Below are positions 1 through 10,800 of a stretch of 64,000 bases of DNA, piece by piece (the first letter of the stretch is position 1; every line of letters begins with the position of its first letter). This DNA comes from Ignelater luminosus (Eukaryota; Arthropoda; Insecta; Coleoptera; Elateridae): contig VTPC01000874.1 of the NCBI GenBank assembly GCA_011009095.1, positions 134,410 through 198,409 on the forward strand, written 5' to 3'. The translations under genes were made by a program, and so were the position numbers. The notes below the pieces were generated by a model. It was given only the letters and a program-made list of their open reading frames with translations, ran no database searches and had not been told where the DNA came from.

Positions 1-4
1 ATAA

Positions 5-18
5 ACTGTCAGTTTTAT
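5..18 (+). promoter_or_regulatory. possible arthropod initiator (Inr) of the EcKinase-like gene
   Basis: The pentamer TCAGT sits at 9-13, about 60 nt upstream of the ATG at 73. TCAGT is the arthropod initiator consensus, and the A-rich stretch between it and the ATG would make a short 5' UTR. The window begins too close to show a TATA box. This is a motif match only, so the call is weak. Confidence 0.3.
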
Positions 19-72
19 CATCTTTATCCAGTGTTTGTGCTTTAAAACAAATAATCATAAAACAAAGCTAAA

Positions 73-1406
73 ATGTCTGATGAAACGACAACAAAAAACC
101 TTGATTTGGTAACAGATGAGGTGCAAACCCATGTGGAAAAATTAATAAATGAATTAGGCATTACAAATTATACAATAAATGTTGTGCCAGGTTCAGTTAT
201 TGGTGATAATTACCTTGGTGTTATTGCTAAAGTTACAGTGACTGGTAAAGATAAAAATGGTGAAAATAAAGTTACAAATTTCATCGTAAAGAGTGCTCCA
301 CAAAATGAAGTGTATCGCACACTTACCTCAATTCGGAGTGCTTTTGATCGTGAGATTTACATGTACAGTAAAGTTTTTCCCGAATTTATAAAATTCCAAG
401 AGGAAAGGAGAATTTTAAATCCATTCAAATCAATAGCGAAATTTTATAAATCGACCATGGAAAATAAAAATGAAGCAGTGATTATGGAAGACATGAAGGA
501 ATTAGGCTTTGAGATGCGTGATCGACGTGAACCGTTAAATTACAATCATGTTTTGTTAGTAATGAGAGAATATGGCAAATACCATGCGCTTTCCTATGCT
601 TTACGAGATCAAAAACCAGAGGTATTTCAAGAAATACTTGGTAACACTCAAGAAACGTTTTTTAACACCTACAACCAAGCTGAAATAGCAGAAAAAGAAG
701 CAAAAGAAAATTATGAAAGAGCTCTTAAGTCCCTCGATCCAGTTAAAGACAAAATTGCTTATGACAAATTCAAAAAGTTTCAAGACAACATGTTTGAAAC
801 TGTGAAACATGTCTTACAGTCTGAATCAGCGGGAAAATATGCTGTTATTGGACACGGTGATAGTTGGGTAAACAACATGTTATTTAAGTATGATGTAAGT
901 CTTTCTTTAGGTTGATTTGTGTAACAGAAAATACAGTAGGTTTTAATCTTTTACAGAGTACCTCAAAACCACATTCACCTTCTGAAATTTGTTTGTTGGA
1001 TTGGCAACTAGCACGTGCAGGTTCTCCAGCTCTCGATTTAGCTTACTTTATATTTGCTTGTACAGATAAACCATTACGTGACCAGTATTATGATCATTTA
1101 ATACAGGAGTACCATAAGAGTTTATCATCTTTCTTACGTGAGCTTGGAAGTGATCCAGATAAATTGTTTCCGTTTGAAGTTCTACAGGAGCATTTGAAGA
1201 AATTTTCTGTTTTTGGCTTATACATGTCTATGACAATTCTTTATGCAATAAATAGTGAAGTGGAAGAGATTCCAGATTTTCATAACATGGCAAACTTGGA
1301 CGAGCTTGTGGAAGGATTGAAATTTGAATCAAAGAATATAGAAAGGTATAATGCAAGAATGCGAGGGGCTATATTGGATTTTATTAAGTTTGGTTATGAA
1401 TTGTAA
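73..1406 (+). CDS. ecdysteroid kinase-like (EcKinase/CHK) protein, two exons
   Basis: The exons are 73-894 and 957-1406, split by a 62-nt GT-AG intron (895-956) that falls between codons, giving 423 codons. The length is typical of the arthropod EcKinase (ecdysteroid 22-kinase / CHK kinase-like) family, cytosolic enzymes thought to phosphorylate ecdysteroids or xenobiotics. In the sequence I see a nucleotide-binding lysine context (FIVKSAP, Lys about 73), a VIMEDM segment, the catalytic-loop motif HGDSWVNN (Asp about 263) at the end of exon 1, and the metal-binding LLDWQ (Asp about 289) followed by SPALDLAYF in exon 2. Without splicing, exon 1 reads into a stop after only six further codons. 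The start has an AAA-rich context (ctaaaATG) and no earlier in-frame ATG. The neighbour downstream is an unrelated deubiquitinase. The substrate cannot be told from sequence, because the family is large and functionally diverse. Confidence 0.92.
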
Positions 1407-1534
1407 AGTAACAGCAAAATAATTAATTTTAACTGAAGATAGAACCAAAGAAGAAAATTGCATGTAATTTTTGTTAATTGAAATATTGTTTATATATGAA
1501 ACAATACACATTGTTAAATATTTTTCCAAGTTTG

Positions 1535-1540
1535 AATAAA
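1535..1540 (+). terminator. polyadenylation signal AATAAA of the EcKinase-like gene
   Basis: AATAAA lies 129 nt after the stop codon at 1404-1406 and fits a short insect 3' UTR. The cleavage site is not determined. Confidence 0.5.
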
Positions 1541-4457
1541 CCTTAATGGAGAAGATAAGTTTTTTAAGGTTAGTACTGGCAAGGCCACTTCGCAGTTAGC
1601 AATTATTCTTGCTTACACAACCTACAATAATTTGAGATGAAGGTTATATTTGACATTGTAATTGACATTAATTGAGATCTTGCACGAAATGAACATTGGG
1701 GGTAAAACAAAAACATTTTCCATGCTTTATTATTTTTTGCGACATTGTATTAATAATTAAAATAAATTAAAAATTAATGAATGATGAAAATTATAATTTG
1801 TAATTGATAGAAAAGAGATAATTTTGTTTTATCTAGAGTTCCTATATACATATAAAATAATAGCGACTCTAGTTTTACTCCCAATGTGCATCACGCCACT
1901 GCCATCTTTGTTTACTAACTGGAACAGGCCTTTAAGTTCAATTAATGACGTCTCAAAAGAGAATAGATCATGCATTTATGATTTACATTGCCTGTATTTA
2001 TAACAATTTTTATTAAAAAACTGCTTTTTAGACTAATAATGCTTGATTTTTTTTATTTTTGAGAAATTATTCATTAAAATGGACTGATACAGCAGCTACA
2101 ACCACTTGTATTAGTTGCGTCTCATCTGATTTATCTTTCTGGAAAGCATCACACTGAATATACTTCAAGTTTTGGAGTAAAATTAAAATATCTAAAAAGA
2201 ACAAATAAAAAGGGAGGTTAGGTGTGTTTTTTTTGAGATAATTTTGGCTCCTGATGTCTCCATTAATTCGAAGAATTCTTGTTTTAAAACTTCTTTCTTA
2301 GGTTTATTTACATAAACTGAAGGAATACAATCATAAACGCTACTGCATTTGAGCAGCGAGGTACGCAACAATCTTTGGATATCGCTTAATAATAAAAAAA
2401 GAAAAATAAGAATTTATATTTTACAGACATTCTTTTCATTATTTTACATATTATTTTAACGGAATTATTAGATTTATAGGCTAATTACTATAAAAGTTTA
2501 AAGAAAAACTGGGTTAAGTAACATAACCTCAATTTATAAAAAACTGCTCCATCATTGATCACAATGAAAAACAGTACAGAACCAATTATATTAATAAATG
2601 CACTAAAACATTCTTAACAGATTTCAAGTACAATAACAAATCTAACTACCAACTTCACAAAAATGAAAAGAATCATGCCTATAAACGTCAAGGTTTCGAG
2701 GTTATGTGCATCGTGTGAATGTCCTATTCAGAAATTTAAGATTAGCAAATATTTAAATAATAAAGTCTCAATGCATGCTGAAATCTGTATTTATAAACCA
2801 AAAAATTGTCAAATATTACAAACTGATCATGAACAGCATAAATATTTATTCTATCAGCTTCTGCTCTGTTTGTGTTATTGAAAATGAAGAATATCAAATG
2901 GATTATTAAATAGTGGGTTATATTCTGCCCTCGTGATTAAATTAAAGTCATGATTAAAATTTAAATAAAATGACATAGCTTCCTGACGAGGCTTGCAGGG
3001 GAGCGCCGCTTGGCAGGCCGTCACATTGAATTTTTGCGTATCAAAACGAAATATTATTTTTTAATATATAATATAATAATATTTAAAATTCTAGATGTCA
3101 GTGTACCATGTTTTAGATTAAAGGCAATTGTTTATGTAAGAATTTTTGGTACACCCTATATATATAATAAGGAAATGTAAGATTATGAGTTGTGACTAAG
3201 GTTGTGACTCATTAGCAAGTTCTAAACATTTTAAAACACACACCTATTTATATCTGTTTTATAGGTATTTATTAATTATGACATAATCTCATTCAGATTC
3301 ATGCTAGAGAATAACAATCGTCACCTTAAAAAGGAAACTGCGTGTACTAGATGATCTTAACATGATTTTTTTATAATTTTTATGGATGATATTTAAATAC
3401 TGGTACCTATTAAATTAAAATGACTAATGATGAAAATTATTTCATTTCTTACCAACAACATTCTTAATAACTCAAATAATAAAATTATTACAAATTGAGA
3501 GCAATTAAGATTAAATTTATTTATTTTATAATGATCATTGTATAATAAACAGTTTGCTTTTAGTTTATTACTCGACTTGAACAGTAAAATAAATCATATT
3601 ATAACTTATGTATTGTTCTCATATTATATGTTAAACTAGACCTTGAAACATTTGTGATTATATCCTAGCCGTTGAAGATAATAATGTATAATGATAGAGG
3701 GATGTGTAGTAAAGTTTGTTGCGTAAAAAATAATAAGATAATTCGTCTTAGATTAGAATGACTTGCAAAAATCTAACCAATTGAAATTCCGAACGTTTAG
3801 TTTTTCTGTTTTTTAATTTTACTTTATAAACTTACTTAAAAACAAAAGTGAATGCTATTTAGAAGTGCTGGAATTCATTGTTACTAAAAACAAAAGAAAC
3901 ATTAAAGAGTTAATTTGGAATTGCTATCAACCACTGACACATAAATACTATAAGTACTTCATGTATTGTTCTTGTTTTTTTTAAACTTTTGTAATTTATT
4001 TCTTATCTTTGCCTAACATCTGAATACACAATTCATACTCCACCCGGAAACTATTTTTAATGAACCTGTAATTGGAATCAATCACTGGAGAACTGACTTG
4101 ATACTGTCAAAATGCCTTATACTAGTTGCTTTGCATTAAATAAACAAAGAATGTTATTATAAGAGAAAACAAATTACAATTTTCAAACTTTTATTTCCCT
4201 TGATTATTATAGTGTGCTTCTTGAATGTTTTATTGTGATAAGTCTGACTGCAGCATAATATCAAAAGGTAGGTTCCGAGATGCTGTGCAATGATTGTGAG
4301 CAGCCACAACTATTCCTTGTCCTATCAAGCTGTTGCAGAATGGATAAGCATCATTTAAGCATATTTTAGTAAGTATTGTACTATAAGCCTAAAGGTCCAC
4401 TACTTTGGTATTTGTACTGTTTAAGTTTGAACATCACTAAACCTTGCTATAAAGTAA
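1541..4457. other. intergenic, AT-rich, no gene seen
   Basis: I see no conserved reading frame on either strand here. The only compositional oddity is a short GC-rich patch around 2985-3025 inside otherwise very AT-rich sequence, possibly the edge of an old repeat. Short open frames (for example 2663-2881) look like chance. Confidence 0.6.
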
Positions 4458-4668
4458 AAATGTATATTAGTTAGAGAAGGTATAGTGTGAATCATCAAAA
4501 TCGAAGCGAATGCATGTCGCCAGAGGAGCAGAAGAGCAAATTGCAAACACATGTGCAACCAGACAAACATCAATGCAATGCGTAGCACACACCGATTTGC
4601 AAAATGAACTCAAACAGTTTGTTTCTGCACTGATGAGTCATACTGCCTTCTCTAACTGATACATTTTT
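4458..4668. mobile_element. small MITE-like inverted-repeat element
   Basis: The left end (about 4458-4487, AAATGTATATTAGTTAGAGA...) and the right end (about 4641-4668) are inverted copies of each other: both read roughly AAATGTAT-NA-GTTAGAGAAGG from the outside inward, over about 25 bp. The internal 150 bp are non-coding. No clear target duplication is visible, so the superfamily is unassigned. Confidence 0.5.
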
Positions 4669-5010
4669 AGAGTTGATCCAGTGTCATTAAAAGAAATGTT
4701 CAATTAATTACAAGAAATATCTACTGTATATGTACAAGATACATTCCTTTGCTACATTTTGTTTTATGTTAGAATTTAATTTAAAAGGACAAAGAAACTT
4801 TATAAACTAACTCAGTGTGTCAACTATTATTAGAAGTAAAATATTTTTACTTTTATATTTGCAAATTCTGTAGAAAATTGCTGTTCATGTAAAGTCAAAT
4901 CATGCATGATTTTTCCAAATTTTTACGCTTCATAATAAATATGAACAGAATATGGGCAAGAAGAGTTAACACACTGTTATATAGCATTTTACATCAGTAC
5001 AGGCCACTAC

Positions 5011-5421
5011 CACAGTTTATACCTTACAGAATCAGTTGAATCACTTCCCCTACATTTTGTCTTCCACTTCAAGAAACTCGCGGTCTATGCGCAGACCACT
5101 ATTTTCTGTCCAGAAGTAGAAGAGCAAAAAACATGCAAAACATGTGCACATAACCTAACCTTAACCTTCCAAGAAATAATCTCATAAAAGCTTGTATTAT
5201 TTGAGTGAAATCAACTTGCATATTCTGCAAGTGAATTAGTGAAATTGTTCAATGTTGGGAAGTTGCATTAATTAGGAAATTTGAATATCAGTTGCATATA
5301 TGACCTTCCCTACAAGCGCGCGGTCTACAGTTTAGTGTGCGCAGACCGAAAAACCAGGAACATGAAAGATCAAAAGAACCGCTCTAAGAGATCCAACTGA
5401 TTCTGTAAGGTATAAACTGTG
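5011..5421. mobile_element. 411-bp MITE with 7-bp target duplication (P-superfamily-like?)
   Basis: The terminal inverted repeats are almost perfect over about 33 bp (outer sequence CACAGTTTATACCTTACAGA on the left, the complement on the right). Both ends are flanked by CCACTAC (5004-5010 and 5422-5428), a perfect 7-bp duplication. Inside are two further related inverted motifs around GCGGTCTA and GTGCGCAGACC. There is no coding capacity. A 7-8 bp duplication and a CA-initial TIR are compatible with P-superfamily elements, but that assignment is inference. Confidence 0.75.
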
Positions 5422-5727
5422 CCACTACTACAGAAGCGTATTCTAGACGCCACGTCGATCTAAAACAAAAGTTCTATCTACATGGTTCTACTTTTAATAA
5501 ACTTTTTCTCTAAAATGTTTCCTAAGAAAAATACAAGAGGGCGCCAAACAAAAACGGTTTTTCGGTCATATAATTATTAAACGATAAGAGATTAAGATTG
5601 ATGAAATTTGGAGCACAGCATGACTGTTCAACTTGCTACAACCCAATTGAGTCGATATTTGAAAATACAGGTGTCGCTTATGGGAGGGGCATTATAGTAT
5701 ATGGGGGCACAACCAAGCCAGTTGATT

Positions 5728-6285
5728 GTGAGACAAAGTACCGACACCAAACAATAGACGATCGCAAATTGAGCTCAATAATGGTCTTTTCTCCGCTAGA
5801 GGCACTGTTGTTCAACGTCAAATTTGACAAGTCAGTTTATAAGTTTGAGGTTATTAGAATTTAAATTTTAAAAAAACATATTATCGTTGTCTTGTTGAGT
5901 ATTATTCTTTATTATTTGCAAAACAAGTGTGTTTCCTATTTCCTCGAAGTCATCTTGCTCACTTTCACAATTATTGTTTATAAATTGCTGTAAAATCGAT
6001 TTCGTAATGGTTATGCAACCGTTTTTAATAAACCGAATCAACAAAGTCTATGGAATCAACTCAAATAACTGTATCATGTAATTTTGTATGATCAGATCAG
6101 AAATATGTTAAGTTTCGAAAATGCATTTAATGCGCAAGAAGCCATTAATAATTACTTTTTTCTAAAATTTAAATTCTAATAACCTCAATCCTATGGATGA
6201 CGTTAAATCTGTCAAATTTGAAGTGGAACAACAGCGCTTCTAGCGAAGAAAAGATCGTTATTGAGCTTGCTATTTATGATTAGGA
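5728..6285. mobile_element. foldback-type element, copy A (arms about 140 bp)
   Basis: Left arm 5728-5870 and right arm 6158-6285 are long imperfect inverted repeats. Each contains the same marks: GATCG...TTGAGCTCAATAA or its remnant, CTCCGCTAGAGGCACT, AAATTTGACAAG and GAGGTTATTAGAATTT. The spacer of about 290 bp shares several blocks with the spacer of copy B (18963-19527), for example a block reading ATCAGATCAGAAAT. The open frame 5598-5864 overlapping the left arm is fortuitous. No transposase is present, so mobilisation would need an unrelated source. Confidence 0.75.
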
Positions 6286-7820
6286 TACTAAAGAATGCCA
6301 AATTCTGAAGCTCAGAAAAGTTGGGAGAAAAAATGGAGCTTTATTTTTTATCTAAAGTTCGCTAGAGGCAAGTTATTCAGGGGAAGTAAATGAAACAGCT
6401 TCATAAGCATCAACAGTTACATTGTATAAACTTTTTTTTTCTTGTTATAAAATATCGAAGAGGAGTACAAGCAACGTTTTAATCTTATCTGAAAAATACT
6501 TTCTTTCCCTCAGAAACACCCTGTACACTAAAATTCCATTCAGGATTTGAAGGGCATTTTTTATACCAAGCATGTGTTTTAATCTCGATCCGATGTGCAA
6601 AAAAAAAAAATTGAATTGATTTCATTCAATTTAAATTGTAAAAACACAAATGCGTATTTCTGGATAAATAATGATATCGACTCGTGGAGATGTTGATGTG
6701 TAAAATACTAGTAACCTTGACATACTCATTATCATTCTCTGTGTATTATCCAATTTGTGTTATGTACGTGAAACTACTCTATTGCGTAAGCATGTTATTT
6801 AAAAACCAAAACATCTTTTGTGTAAATAATACCCACACGTCCCTGCTACACGTTTTTAATTTAGGAATAAATTACACTATAAAAAAGTCGTTTAGGTATT
6901 TAAAACGCAATTTAATATTTACCTTCCTGCAGGCGGAAAAGTGCTTGAATTATTTAATCAAAAGTGATTTTGGTAGCAAGAAACAACCTTGAACTGAACA
7001 CGACTGATAGAATGCTATTTAGAAAGTTACTACTTTGTCCATACTCTGTAATTTAATAATACTATACAGCCCGTACTTTAAGAGTACACATTAAATACTA
7101 TTAAAGCAGCCTAAAAGACGATCTGGATATCAAATCAATTGTAATTACTAGATAAATAGCTTTAAAATACTTCAATTAATTAAATGTATCAACTTTTATG
7201 AATGAATAGAAAGATAAATATTAGTATAGGTAAACATTTTTAGTTTAATAATAAGGAATTTTATCCTATCGTAATTAGACTTATTTTTATTATACAATAC
7301 ATTCGTAACAAATTAATAATTGGCATAAACTATCAAACAAAGTTTGATTTTTTAAAATAACGAAAAAAAATTCCATTTGAGATCTGAGATCGATTTAAAA
7401 TTTCACTTTCGAGATTTCGTATTATTGGGAATGCTTTTCTCGTTTTTGTTCCCACTGCTTAAATATTCTTTAATCATATTTTTATTTTCCGTTAATTCAA
7501 ATACGTAAAAAACACATACTGTTTATGGTGAAATTTAAAATTAAAACAACCCCTCTCTAGAATTATTTTGAATTTTCCGGAAATTAATTTCTCTTTTTAT
7601 TTGCGAATAAAAATGAATATTGTGTAATTATAAATTTTGACGTTGTTATGAATTGTATAACAAACGACTGGTATACATCTCGCTCACTGGGAGACGTTGA
7701 TTAAAAATGGTGGACGTTTATCATTAAATCATTACCATCTGATTTCCATATAATAATAAAAACTTTAGTATAAAGTCATAGAATGATTATAAAGGAAAAT
7801 TTTCTGTGGATGCTTTAAAT
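6286..7820. other. intergenic and upstream region of the USP34 gene, nothing further recognised
   Basis: This stretch is AT-rich with a poly-A run near 6600. A 102-codon open frame (6684-6992) has no recognisable motif or codon structure and is treated as chance. The promoter and 5' UTR of the downstream deubiquitinase must lie in the last few hundred bases, but I see no decisive core element. Confidence 0.5.
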
Positions 7821-10800
7821 ATGTGCGATGCGTGTTCGGATTTTCTTCAGCTTCTTATTTCATGTAAGTTTTAAATTTACATTGTCTGGTAAGCTTATGG
7901 GATTTAAAGTTTAAAGGGTAGCAGGCTATTAAGACTGCAGTTTTAGTCTCGTTTTTCACTTAAACTTAATCTTAATAGTCATCTACTTGCTAATGGTATT
8001 AGTATCTTTTAGAATTTCAGCATGTAACATTCTGCTTTGTATGTTATATTGACATCGTTCTTTCATACACGTAGTTTAATGTTAATTTCCTTTATTTTAA
8101 GATGAAGTTAATGTATGCAGAGAACCAAATGAGCAACCAGTATTAACCAAACGTGATATTAATACGGTTTTATTATATGTTCAAACATGGCCCGCGAGGT
8201 AAGCTGTCAATATATGTTAAGAAATTTAACTTATGACCACATAAATTTTATTTGTATACAGGCAGTGCATGTGCTGTTACCGAGACCAAAAAAATCTAGA
8301 ACGTTTCAGTTGTATAACTCAAGGCATTATATACCTCACAGTATGCCAATTAAAAGAATTAGGCGAAAAAGATACCAAATCAGAAAAGAAACAATCCAAA
8401 ACGGAAGAAGCAGCTGAAACAAAACTAGAGAAATCAAAAGAAGTCGAAGATAATACTGCCGAAATACAAGAAAGAGATAAGTTATTTATTTTAGCTTCAA
8501 AGATATTTCTTCTTAATTTTCCATTGTATGTCGCATTTAAACATACTGCAACAAATAAACTCGATGACTTAACTCAGCAAGAATTACAGAATCTAAATTC
8601 ATTTTGCGATCTACACGATTCAGAAATACCAATGTATTTGCTGCGTAATGTCACCATTTTTTGTAAAATGGGTGGATTACACGCTATGACTGCGTGTTTC
8701 ACTCATTTACCACCTGAAAGTTTACCTGTTTCTACTGCCCATGCTATGATCTCTATAGGTAAGACATCTTGGATAATTTAACATTTTCTTTAATAAAAAG
8801 AAATTTTCAGTGTGCAATTTAAAATTATGGATGAATTTCAAGAGCACAGTATCATTATTAGTTCCGTTGCGTTCGTGTGTACTCAGGTATATGTGTAAAT
8901 TGTCTGATCAAGATCTAAGAACCCCAACAATTAAAGGCATGGCGGGCAAGTTTTATTATTTACATAATAAATGTGCAAATTAAAAATAATATAAGTACGT
9001 GTTGTAGATTTCATGTGGAACGTAATTAAGGATCCTCTGGATACTCCAATGGCTTTTGATGTAGACGGCCTAGATTTAGCATTTAAATATTTTACATCGA
9101 GTACTTTAACAATGCGATTAGCTGGTATTACACAGATTAATAATCAGATTGGCGTGTTAGCTGAATTGTGTGTTGGTGAAGCTTTACCGGAAGCAGAAGC
9201 TGCACCTAGACATATGGCTGATTGGTTAATTAATAATAATATTATTGTTCATATATTTGGTCCCAATCTACATGTCGAGGTGAGATTATCTATTTAAATC
9301 GTAAAAATCTACATTAAACGATTTTCAATGAAAATTAATTTTTCTAGGTAATCAAACAAAGCCATATTATCTTAAACTTCTTAGCAATGGAAGGACGTAT
9401 TACGTGCGAACACATTGATACAATTTGGGCTGCTGCCCAGCTTAAACATTGCTCAAAAACAGTACACGATCTTTTACCTGGTCTTGTTAAGCATCTAGCT
9501 GCACCACCAGCTTTGCATTTGTATAGTCTGTTATTTAAAATGGAACCTAAAGATCATACAGAACAGGTTTGTGAAAATCTTTCGTTTATTAAATTTTAAT
9601 GTCTCAACTTTCTTTATTATTTAGACGTTATTCTTGGCTTCCGCACTGATTAAATTTATATGGACGCGTGGTGGTGCTGGTTCAGAAACGGGTTTAATTG
9701 GCCTAGCTGCCTCTGCAGCTGGTATTGCTTTACATAAATGCCCTAGTTCATCCGAAAATAGCGTCAGTATGGATCCTAGTAATTCCGAAGAAGAACATGT
9801 AAGTTAACAGTAATATCAATTTGAATGTTAAAACTTATTAAAATCTTTGAAAAGGGCGACAGCTCGGTGCAGTCGGAGAGTCACAAATCTGATAGTGAAG
9901 ATATTGATGGTGTAGATATAGATGAAGAATTGGACGAGCAGCCAATTATAGTTGATAGCGAGGGGCCTAGTCCATGTAAAGTTGCAAATAAGGATTTGTC
10001 TTTGAGTAGCGGTAAAGTTCCATGTGATAGCAGTACCGATGTAGATTTGGAAGGCGATCCACTTAAAGAAGAACCAATTAGGAAAGCTCAGTCGGCACCC
10101 ATAACTCGCATTAGAGGTACAAAGCGTCAGATATGTCATATTCGTAAAAAAATGAGTTTAGGAACATCACCAGAGGGAATTGAGGCAGTGGTAACGAGCA
10201 GCTCGCACGATGAAGCTGATGTGGAAGATGGACCATGTAGGTTTCCCAGGAAAAGGAGAAAAGTGTTGCGGAAAACTAGAAATAAAAATTTTAAAGGTAA
10301 AAAGAATAAACGCTCTGTGTCAATAGCAGGTATTGAAGCTTTGAGTGATGGCGAAGCAGATAGCGAACCGGAGATGAAGAATGTAAATGTATCATTGAAA
10401 GAAGCATCTACACTCATGTTGCCAACTCAAGTTAATAGTCTCGTTGAAGCGTAAGTTATTTGTTTGCTAATCTGTGACTTTATAGTGAGAATTATGTATT
10501 GTAGTGGTCTTAAACGAGCAGTATACATGGAAGAAAGTTCTTCTTGTAGTGAATTGAGTAAAGAAACTCCCGCATTAGAAGGTCATGATGCTACATGCCC
10601 TAGTACTTTTCTTGCTATACATCCGAGAGCAGCGGAGTAAGTTGATGAATGATTTTGTAATTCTTCGCTTTTATGTGGTTTTATTCTTAACAGTCATATT
10701 TTGGATTTATTAAGCGGAGAAGAAGCAGAGGCTGAAGGCGATGCAGATGGTAGTTATTCTTCAAGAATGAGTACAAAGTCTGAAAAGAATATGGCTGATT

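Noticed and set aside
601-810. 69-codon minus-strand frame inside the EcKinase exon
   Set aside because: It is the antisense shadow of a well-supported exon and has no motif of its own.
912-956. A separate second gene starting at an ATT/ATG-like position 912
   Set aside because: The sequence 895-956 is a clean GT-AG intron; the kinase frame continues in phase from 894 to 957.
5598-5864. 88-codon frame MMKFGAQHD...
   Set aside because: Its 3' half lies in the arm of a foldback repeat that is also present, without the frame, at 18963; no protein motif.
6684-6992. 102-codon hydrophobic frame
   Set aside because: Low-complexity AT-rich translation without conserved features or splice context.
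9828-10417. Minus-strand frames of 103 and 93 codons
   Set aside because: Antisense of the acidic USP34 exon 8, whose codon bias leaves the opposite strand open.
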